41,641 nt of DNA. Source: Candidatus Hydrogenedentota bacterium. Lineage in GTDB: Bacteria; Hydrogenedentota; Hydrogenedentia; Hydrogenedentales; JAEUWI01. The stretch covers positions 1 to 41,641 of the forward strand of contig JAUIMA010000003.1 of NCBI GenBank assembly GCA_030432675.1, given 5' to 3'. The position numbers were made by a program, and so were the translations under genes. Of the stretch, positions 34,936 through 41,641 are shown one piece after another; the first letter of the stretch is position 1, and the number at the start of each line of letters is the position of its first letter. A model generated the notes under the pieces. The model made no database searches. It saw only the letters and a list, made by a program, of their open reading frames with translations, and was not told where the DNA came from.

Positions 34936-37900
34936 TAATTTCTGGCCCGCGGTGGCGGTGGTGCGACGGCTCCCGCTGCCGTTCCCTCTTCCACATCCAC
35001 GGATGCGGCACCGGTAACCCGTTGATACGCCACCAGGCCGTTGGCCGCGAGTTTCATGACAACGGGAAAGGCGGCATCGGGGTCACTCAGTGAAAATACG
35101 ATATTCTGACTCTTGAAGGGCGCCACGGAAACGGTCGCGCGGCGGGGCGCCACGGTAAATTCGGGAAAATTCCGCCCTTCGCCCCAGTGCTCAGGCGATG
35201 CGATGGCATCCAGATAACCCTTGGCGTAAACACTGCTGTTGTTGCGGATAGAGACCCGAATCTGGGCGCCATTGCGGCTCGTTTCCATCACATAGGGTGC
35301 TTCATTGGTCATGAGTACATCGCGGTAGGTCTGCCGCTCAAAGACCGTTTCGGCGACGACCGCCATCTCGTCTTCCATATCGGGAGAGCGTGCCAGTTGA
35401 ATCGTCTCCACCTGTTGCTCGCCCGCCCCAAGGCTATAGTAGACGCTCTGGGGTCCGAATGTCAGGCCCGAGGTGGCCTCGAGATTGACCGTTCCCTGCA
35501 CCGTGCGGTCGGTGGTGTGGTTACTCACGACCACTTCGATGGCGGGGGTATCGCCGGTCAAGGAGCCCCGCAGCAGGAGGCCAATTGGCATTTTCCGGAC
35601 CGGTGCCGCACCCCGCCGCTCGTCCCAGTAACGGGTTTCCAGCACGCCGTGGGGCTCGGCCTCCCGACCAAGGCGGGCAAGTCCGTCGAGGGGTTTGGTC
35701 ACGTTGGGTAAAAACCACAGAGGCAATACCTGAAAGCCGTTCGCCTCCAGCGAGACACCGCCACCGGCGACCGACCAGGGCGTCTGAGGCCGCTCCAATA
35801 CATCGGTGCCCTGGGCTTCCAACATGCCGGTACTGCTTTGCAGGGTACCCGACCAGCGCGCACCCGTCGGCTCCCATGCGAGGAGGGTATACCCATCGCG
35901 GGGATGAAAGGCGGTACGGGTATTGGTGGTCGTGGGGAATCCGGCCGGCTTCAACCCGCCCACCCGCACTCCTGGTGGGCTCACCTCGAGGAAGGCCTGC
36001 GTGGCGGGCAGCTCCCCCGGATGCATCTCGGTCCGCGCCACCACGGGCTTCACGGTGAATCGGGCGGCCATCTCGGGCACCCGGGCGGACCGCCAATCGC
36101 CCTGGAAGGGAAAAATTCCATAACGAAAGCGCGTCACGTCGAGCAATTCGGCCCCATCGCCCCCCTTTCGTTCCAGGGGGGTGCGATGCTGCAACCCCAG
36201 CAAGAGCCGTCCATCTTTCTGTTGGGACACGGAAAGGGTGCCGGGAAAGAGCAGGGCATTTCCACGGGCGGGTTCCTGCTGAATGCGCGCAGGCACGTAG
36301 GCCGAGGGAGGCAGCAGGTAACGCTGCCCCGTGCGCACAGCGCGGGTGAGTTGGTCGGCAAGATCGGCGCTCTGGGCAGGGGTAAGGCCACCGAGCAACA
36401 GGGTCGGCACCGGAGCCACCCCGTCGGGCACCTGCACATCATGAAGGAGAAGGCGCGCACCGCTGGGAATCCGGTCTACATAGTCCTGTAAGGTCCCTTC
36501 GGGAACCTGAGCGAGCAACGGCCCACAAAATCGATTTTGATCCGGCGTGCCCAAGACGACCCGCATGCGATAACCGGCACGAAGGTAGTCGTTGCTATCC
36601 TGCTCGGTCGTGCTGTCGGTCCACAGAAAATCAGGCTTCTCCGGGGCGTCGGATTGGAGGATGCTGGGAATACCGCGGGAAATAAGGGCCTGCTGCAACT
36701 CACGGGCGGGCCGTTCGAGTTGCTCGTGACCATAGACGATGATCGTGGGCTCCCAGGGCACAACGCCCCCCGATCCCACCTGTATGGCGTCATTGGCACT
36801 CAGGGCTACCCACTCATTAGCGGGATAGGGCACCGTGCCCCCCACGTTTTCGCCGCCCCGGGTGCGCAACACAAAGTCGTCCTGTCCCCGAGCCCCCACC
36901 ACGGTACCGAAACGCTCGCCCACAAGGAAGCTGGCACCGTCGGGCCGAAATGCAAAGGAAGCCGCGGCCGCTTTTCCAGAAAGGTTTACGCCATCCAACG
37001 TGGTCTCACACTCGACCCACGGAATGCCCGCATAGAGCGAGTAGTCTTGCGTCAGCGTGCCGCCGCCCAGCGGTGTCTCCACGCGAATGCGCTGGCGGAA
37101 GGCGGTAACTTCGGCCTTAATAGAAGAAGGGGCGGGACCTCGACTACTGGGAGGGCCCGTCCAGAGTTCCTGGGCACCGCGATTCTCACTTTCACGCTCC
37201 GTAAGCAACACGATCTCATTGAGCGGTCCGGCCGCAATCTCATCGCCCGAAACCTTATCCAGCAGCGAACGTATCGCACCCGTCGCCGGGTCCACAAACA
37301 GCGCCAGGTGTTCGTTTTCGATTTGCATGTCTTCCGTGACTAATGCGCGGGATGCCCGCTCGGCGGCCTGCACAAAATAGGTGGCGTAGCCGTAAGGCGG
37401 CAAGTCTTCCGCCAGGAAGTCGAGACGCTGTTCCCCCTGATAGGCCTCGGCGACATGGGCGACCGGACTCCCCGCCTCGTTTACGAGATTGAGTCCGGCA
37501 TTGGGCGCTACGGGCAGCTGCACCGACACAGGAACGGTGCCACGACTACCTGTTGGATTAACGACTACGAGGGCATCAAAAAGTCCCTGGTTGAGGGGGA
37601 CCGTGCCCGCCGTGTCCACCAGCCCCGCCAGATACTCACTGCTGCGCCGGAGACTGTCATCGGTCCATTCGGCCACTTCGCGGTAGGCTGCAAGGGCATC
37701 GAGGACATGCTCTTCGTCTGCTGGCACACCCAATGTTTCGGGGGTGCTGTAGTAAAGCAACTGACGCCACGCGAACTCCATGGCGCTGTGGGGATAAACG
37801 GCCCCCTGCAAACTGGCGAGCGTGGCCAGGCTTTCCGCGTCTTCCAACTGGCGGGCCAGCTCGGTGTGGACCCGTTGAAGCGCGGGCTGACTGAGCAGGG

Positions 37901-39794
37901 CACCCGGCTGTCCGAGGTTCAGGTTGACCGCCAACGCAGGAATCGCAGCCTTCACCTGATCGCTCGCCGCACCTACTTCTTCAAAAAAGGCCGCTGCACC
38001 GCCATCGTCCAGACGGATGCGGGGAAAGGCCCGGGCCAGTGAATCGACATTGCCCCGGTAAAAAGGCTCGGGCGGCGCCACCACGTTTTCGACAACCAGC
38101 ACATCGGTGGGCAGGGACATGTCGGCCAATTCCCGACGCTGAAGGGCAACCGCTTCCCGCAAGTCATCCAGGGTAGCGGGACCGACCGACTGCTGTTTTC
38201 GGCGCAAGTAGCGGGTATTTCCGGTGAGATCGTAGAGCCGGTTCATGGGGGCTATCCCCGGTGCCGTCAGATCGGTGACGATACCTTCCATAGGCGTCAT
38301 CCGCAGGAGCTGGGGAGTCTGGAGGGCAATGCCGGGCCGTTCCCAGGCCAGATAGTGGGGTGTGGTGCTATTGAGTTGGCTGCCCGCCATATGGAGACCC
38401 AACTGGAGATTCCGCCACAGGGCGGTCCCGCCCACGATGCGCTCATCGATAGGGGCATAGTTTCCCTGGACGGTGACGGCCCCCCGTTGGGCGGCATTTT
38501 CCAGGCTATCGCGCAAAGCCGGCATCGCCACGTACGGCTTGTACCAGGACCGGGCGTAGCCCAGGTCAAAGCCGTAACCCAGGGCCTGTTGGGAAAAAAG
38601 CAGCTGGCGCTTTACGCTGTCCAGATAGACTTCGTCGGTAGGCGGCATTTCGTCGATGGCGCTGGTATGGCCTGTAATCAGCCGAACGATTCCATCGCCT
38701 CCTCCCCCCGCGGTAACGGGCACCTGGGCAGTAAACTGTGAGGTGTCATCCCCACTCGCCAGGCGCACCGAGACGTCGATGGTGCTCCCCGCCGTGGCCG
38801 CGCCAATCGGGAGCGCGATGGGCACCTGGCGGGTCTCGCCGCCATCCAGGGCCTGGATTTCGACCAAATCAGGGAGGGGCATTCCGGGAACCGTCACAAT
38901 GGCTTCCACGGGTTCGGAGATATCCTCCAGCGGATTGTGGATAGTCAGCAAGACATCTTGCTTCAGGTCACCGGCAAAGCCCGAGACGGTGCCCGCGTTT
39001 TCCAGTTTCGGCACATAGAGCAATCGTCTCCCGATAGGCCGCGCATGGTGGAGCGCCACGGACAAAGCAAAGCCACTGGTCTTACGCAGTCGGGGCCGAT
39101 TGGCCATGGCACCCGCCGTCAACTGGGGCGTGCTGAGCCCCCGCGCCTGGGCCATGGCATTGTAATCCGCCCCGGGCACCTCGAAAACCACCAAGTTGTT
39201 TCCAGCGCGCAGGCCGATAGCGAGATAGTCTTTCCCCACAGCCTCCAGCGGGCCGGGCTCGTATTCTGCCACGGGAAATCCGTTTGCCCAGGCGCGCACT
39301 CCCAAGGGAGATTCAATGTCGAGCAGTATCTGGGTGAGTATGGGCGAGTCGACATAAAAGGCGGCATAGGCCACGCCGGAAACATCGTCGGGAAAGAAGG
39401 GGGCCAGGTCCAGCTCAGGCCCCGTCGTACCGGCCTCTTGCCAGAGGGCATCTTCCCCGCCCTCCCGGGGAATCCGCATGAGGTGGCGGGGACGAAGGCG
39501 GGCAATCGGGATATTGGTCGCCATAAAGTCCGTGTCGCTCAGGGCCGGGGCATCATCCCGAATCGCTGCCAGTACGCCACCCGGCACATCGGGTTCGAAA
39601 GGTCCACACACAAGCCAGTGGGCGATATATCCCCGCTCCAGAATAGGTGCGAGGCCCTCGTACTGCTCCTGCGCCGACCCCGTATGAGCACTGAGGAGCG
39701 TTAGGAGCAACACCACGTGGGATGCTATGCGAAAGGGACCTTTCACGTCAGCGGGACTCCGTGGCTTCGGCAGCGCCATCGTTCTGAGCGACAT
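34935..39794 (-). CDS. 1619-aa exported protein with GH38-like (alpha-mannosidase) regions
   Basis: Signal peptide. C-terminal region 'IENEHLALFVDPATGAIRSLLDKVSGDEI' typical of GH38 C-terminal domains. Degenerate N-terminal match around 'HTSAIDEMPPTDEVYLDSVKRQLLFSQQ'. Confidence 0.65.
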   Translation of the reverse strand: MSLRTMALPKPRSPADVKGPFRIASHVVLLLTLLSAHTGSAQEQYEGLAPILERGYIAHWLVCGPFEPDVPGGVLAAIRDDAPALSDTDFMATNIPIARLRPRHLMRIPREGGEDALWQEAGTTGPELDLAPFFPDDVSGVAYAAFYVDSPILTQILLDIESPLGVRAWANGFPVAEYEPGPLEAVGKDYLAIGLRAGNNLVVFEVPGADYNAMAQARGLSTPQLTAGAMANRPRLRKTSGFALSVALHHARPIGRRLLYVPKLENAGTVSGFAGDLKQDVLLTIHNPLEDISEPVEAIVTVPGMPLPDLVEIQALDGGETRQVPIALPIGAATAGSTIDVSVRLASGDDTSQFTAQVPVTAGGGGDGIVRLITGHTSAIDEMPPTDEVYLDSVKRQLLFSQQALGYGFDLGYARSWYKPYVAMPALRDSLENAAQRGAVTVQGNYAPIDERIVGGTALWRNLQLGLHMAGSQLNSTTPHYLAWERPGIALQTPQLLRMTPMEGIVTDLTAPGIAPMNRLYDLTGNTRYLRRKQQSVGPATLDDLREAVALQRRELADMSLPTDVLVVENVVAPPEPFYRGNVDSLARAFPRIRLDDGGAAAFFEEVGAASDQVKAAIPALAVNLNLGQPGALLSQPALQRVHTELARQLEDAESLATLASLQGAVYPHSAMEFAWRQLLYYSTPETLGVPADEEHVLDALAAYREVAEWTDDSLRRSSEYLAGLVDTAGTVPLNQGLFDALVVVNPTGSRGTVPVSVQLPVAPNAGLNLVNEAGSPVAHVAEAYQGEQRLDFLAEDLPPYGYATYFVQAAERASRALVTEDMQIENEHLALFVDPATGAIRSLLDKVSGDEIAAGPLNEIVLLTERESENRGAQELWTGPPSSRGPAPSSIKAEVTAFRQRIRVETPLGGGTLTQDYSLYAGIPWVECETTLDGVNLSGKAAAASFAFRPDGASFLVGERFGTVVGARGQDDFVLRTRGGENVGGTVPYPANEWVALSANDAIQVGSGGVVPWEPTIIVYGHEQLERPARELQQALISRGIPSILQSDAPEKPDFLWTDSTTEQDSNDYLRAGYRMRVVLGTPDQNRFCGPLLAQVPEGTLQDYVDRIPSGARLLLHDVQVPDGVAPVPTLLLGGLTPAQSADLADQLTRAVRTGQRYLLPPSAYVPARIQQEPARGNALLFPGTLSVSQQKDGRLLLGLQHRTPLERKGGDGAELLDVTRFRYGIFPFQGDWRSARVPEMAARFTVKPVVARTEMHPGELPATQAFLEVSPPGVRVGGLKPAGFPTTTNTRTAFHPRDGYTLLAWEPTGARWSGTLQSSTGMLEAQGTDVLERPQTPWSVAGGGVSLEANGFQVLPLWFLPNVTKPLDGLARLGREAEPHGVLETRYWDERRGAAPVRKMPIGLLLRGSLTGDTPAIEVVVSNHTTDRTVQGTVNLEATSGLTFGPQSVYYSLGAGEQQVETIQLARSPDMEDEMAVVAETVFERQTYRDVLMTNEAPYVMETSRNGAQIRVSIRNNSSVYAKGYLDAIASPEHWGEGRNFPEFTVAPRRATVSVAPFKSQNIVFSLSDPDAAFPVVMKLAANGLVAYQRVTGAASVDVEEGTAAGAVAPPPPRARN

Positions 39795-40902
39795 GCGCAG
39801 TCTCCGCCGGGTAGTAATCGCGCAGGGCGTTTACCGGGCTGTAGGCACGGTTCGCCTGAAACTGGAGTACAAACAGAATAAGGCACAAGATGGTGGTGAT
39901 GGCCACGGTGGGCCTCCCCCACGCTTCAAAACGCATGAGCCACGCACTCAGGGCGGCCAGGGCCACGCCACACATCGCCAGGGGAAAGAAAAGCTGTCCC
40001 GCGTTCTCCAGGGTCACATAGTTAATCGGAAGGGCACCGGGGTACACTCGGAAGAACAACACGGCCAACACGGCGAAACGGAAGGGAGCCGATTTCACCT
40101 TAAACAGTGCCCAACCCAGCACAAGCATCACCCCAATACCCCATGCCCACCCCTGCCAGGCGTGGGCTTCAGCGTGGGCCACCGTTTCGGGCAACAGTCC
40201 AATGGGATAAAACACGAGCAAGAGGGGTCCCACGATGGAATCAAGCGTGGGCATCTGGGCGTAGAGAATATCAAGATGGAACCAGTTCGCCACCATGGTC
40301 ACCCCGAGGAATGGTAGCAGGCGGAGCCAATTGCGTTCCTCACTATCGCCGACAAAGAACTCCATCAGAATCAAGACGCCCAACAGGGCCGCATTCACGG
40401 CGAAAATACCGTTTGCGACGGCGAAGCACAACAGCGCGATGGCATAGGGCGCCACGCCCCCCTCTTGACGTAATCGCGTGTACGCCAGCAGGGTGGCCAA
40501 CGCCATGAAGGCAGCCATACCGTAGTAAATGCCCGTGGCGCTGAACAGCACCTCCGTCTTAACGGGATGGGCCATGAGGAAGGTGCCCGCCAACGAGCCC
40601 AACCAGGCCGGTCCGCCCACCAGCCGCCGGGTGAGCAAGAACACCAGCGCCATGCAACCAAAGAGAATGGGTAAGGCCAACACGGCCACCTCGACAATTG
40701 GACTACGTGCAAATCCGTCGAACCACATGGAAAGCCATGGCCACACGGCCGGATAGTCAAAATCCCGAGTGGTCATGCCCCCATTGGGCAGCACAATAAG
40801 ACTCGAGCCGTAGACCAGGATTAGATAGAAGGTCATGGTGACGAAAAAGAATCCGGCACCGGGCTTCTTGCGGGCTTGTTGGCTGTCGTGTGTATCATCC
40901 AT
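39748..40902 (-). CDS. Polytopic membrane protein, possibly GT39/PMT-like
   Basis: Listed ORF 39748-41295; start trimmed to 'MDDTHDSQQARKKPGAGFF' (40902). At least eight hydrophobic segments. Confidence 0.7.
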   Translation of the reverse strand: MDDTHDSQQARKKPGAGFFFVTMTFYLILVYGSSLIVLPNGGMTTRDFDYPAVWPWLSMWFDGFARSPIVEVAVLALPILFGCMALVFLLTRRLVGGPAWLGSLAGTFLMAHPVKTEVLFSATGIYYGMAAFMALATLLAYTRLRQEGGVAPYAIALLCFAVANGIFAVNAALLGVLILMEFFVGDSEERNWLRLLPFLGVTMVANWFHLDILYAQMPTLDSIVGPLLLVFYPIGLLPETVAHAEAHAWQGWAWGIGVMLVLGWALFKVKSAPFRFAVLAVLFFRVYPGALPINYVTLENAGQLFFPLAMCGVALAALSAWLMRFEAWGRPTVAITTILCLILFVLQFQANRAYSPVNALRDYYPAETAHVAQNDGAAEATESR

Positions 40903-41000
40903 GATGGGGCCAAGTATAGCCCTTTTAAGGGGATTAACTACAACCAATGCGCGCAACTCGCCCTGAAAATCCTCCCCGACAAACGAAGGAGAACACGGCC

Positions 41001-41060
41001 ATGGCAGAAAGCAAAGAATCCTGTGCGGCCCATGGAGCGCGGTGTGTCTGCACCTGTTGA
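41001..41060 (+). CDS. 19-aa Cys-rich peptide MAESKESCAAHGARCVCTC (candidate sORF)
   Basis: ATG preceded by GAAGGAG with a suitable spacer. Not in the ORF track because of its length. Four Cys. Confidence 0.35.
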   Translation: MAESKESCAAHGARCVCTC

Positions 41061-41079
41061 TTCCAGGGAGACCGGTCGC

Positions 41080-41238
41080 ATGGACACGGGGCATGACGCG
41101 CTGGAATCTTGGAAGAAAACGCACGAACCGGAGTACCGGGTCGCGCGGCACAGCCGGAGAATCTACATGAGTCGTTGGGGAGAGAGGGGTTGCGGCCTCT
41201 CCGAAACAAAGCCCCCTCATCGGGCACATGACCAATGA
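41080..41238 (+). CDS. 52-aa basic small ORF (candidate)
   Basis: 'MDTGHDALESWKKTHEPEYRVARHSRRIYMSRWGERGCGLSETKPPHRAHDQ', preceded by GGGAG about 9 nt upstream; in frame with listed ORF 40876-41238. Confidence 0.3.
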   Translation: MDTGHDALESWKKTHEPEYRVARHSRRIYMSRWGERGCGLSETKPPHRAHDQ

Positions 41239-41244
41239 GGGGGC
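41211..41244 (-). terminator. Stem-loop terminator for the leftward EF-hand gene
   Basis: GCCCCCTCAT / ATGAGGGGGC perfect 10-bp stem; on the minus strand followed by TTTGTTT. Confidence 0.7.
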
Positions 41245-41266
41245 GCGATTGCTATAGGGGCTGGTA

Positions 41267-41641
41267 TTAACGCTGGGGGCGCCGTCCGAACGCAACCAGG
41301 GTCAACAGCGTAAGACTGAAGAGGAAGAACTCTTCTACTTTGTCGGCCAGGGTCTGTGCAACGCCCTGTTTCGAGGGCGCGCAACCCGGCGTCGTTACTT
41401 CGACGCGGGCCTCAAGCTCTGCCTCCGACAGAAAGCCATCGCTGTTGGTGTCCAGCGCATCAAACTGGGTGGTTGTCACCGCAGACAAGGACGCCATGGC
41501 CTCTGCCAATGACAGCTGCCCATCATTATCCACGTCCGCAACAGCGAACAGGTTCAAGAGCGCCTCGGCGGCGGCATCCAGCGTCACTTCACCTTCACCT
41601 TCACCTTCACCTTCACCTTCACCTTCACCTTCACCTTCGCC
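41267..41641 (-). CDS. EF-hand protein C-terminus with (Gly-Glu)n linker and C-terminal TM/Arg-Arg tail (5' end outside window)
   Basis: Frame is open to the window edge: GEGEGE...VTLDAAAEALLNLFAVADVDNDGQLSLAEAM...DTNSDGFLSEAELEARV...GCAPSKQGVAQTLADKVEEFFLFSLTLLTLVAFGRRPQR. Confidence 0.8.
   Translation of the reverse strand, partial: GEGEGEGEGEGEGEGEGEVTLDAAAEALLNLFAVADVDNDGQLSLAEAMASLSAVTTTQFDALDTNSDGFLSEAELEARVEVTTPGCAPSKQGVAQTLADKVEEFFLFSLTLLTLVAFGRRPQR
41591..41638. repeat. Hexanucleotide tandem repeat (ACCTTC)8 = (GAAGGT)8 on the coding strand
   Basis: Eight perfect contiguous copies read directly from the sequence; encodes (Glu-Gly)n. Confidence 0.97.

Noticed and set aside
36537-37343. 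268-aa plus-strand ORF opposite the GH38-like gene
   Set aside because: Shadow ORF; one of many opposite a long gene in this region.
40903-41295. 131-aa N-terminal extension of the polytopic membrane protein ORF
   Set aside because: Low-complexity Arg/Pro-rich reading through an intergenic region; the MDDTHDSQQARKK start gives a normal membrane protein.
41591-41638. Tandem repeat considered as a CRISPR array
   Set aside because: Six-nt units without spacers, in frame within a CDS. No CRISPR array or cas gene was seen anywhere in the window.
1-41641. tRNA, rRNA, transposase, integrase or phage genes
   Set aside because: None recognised by eye in either strand. A tRNAscan-SE/Infernal run would be needed to exclude small RNAs formally.

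Overview
A 41.6-kb bacterial chromosomal segment with about 60% GC by eye and a conventional dense gene layout. It is not a phage, plasmid or CRISPR island. Taxonomy is inference only: DUF1559-like prepilins, PcRGLX/DUF4091/GH38-like exported proteins and (Gly-Glu)n linkers with EF-hands suggest the Hydrogenedentota/Planctomycetota/Lentisphaerota sphere.

Order of content:
- The end of a pseudopilin-like gene.
- An MshEN-PAS-GGDEF protein next to a NifA-like sigma-54 activator.
- A strongly promoted row of three lipoprotein genes (one LRR, two giant vWA proteins with BACON-like repeats).
- Small zinc-ribbon, receiver and STN-like genes.
- A DUF4091/GH123-like gene and a prepilin gene.
- A leftward cluster secA - transglutaminase - ABC ATPase - permease - YjbQ.
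- A rightward sulfatase-fold / metallophosphoesterase / PcRGLX-like set.
- A leftward overlapping three-gene set: polytopic membrane protein, 1619-aa GH38-like protein, CPBP-like protein.
- Two tiny SD-preceded ORFs, and the end of an EF-hand/(GE)n protein with a possible C-terminal sorting signal.

Best candidates for something undescribed: (i) the vWA lipoprotein operon; (ii) the overlapping GH38-like/CPBP-like/membrane cassette, in which two predicted enzymes appear to lack catalytic residues; (iii) the sulfatase-fold membrane protein with substituted active-site motifs; (iv) the (GE)n/EF-hand/Cys/TM/RR C-terminus; (v) the 19-aa Cys-rich peptide ORF. No homology search was run. All family names come from recognising motifs by eye.
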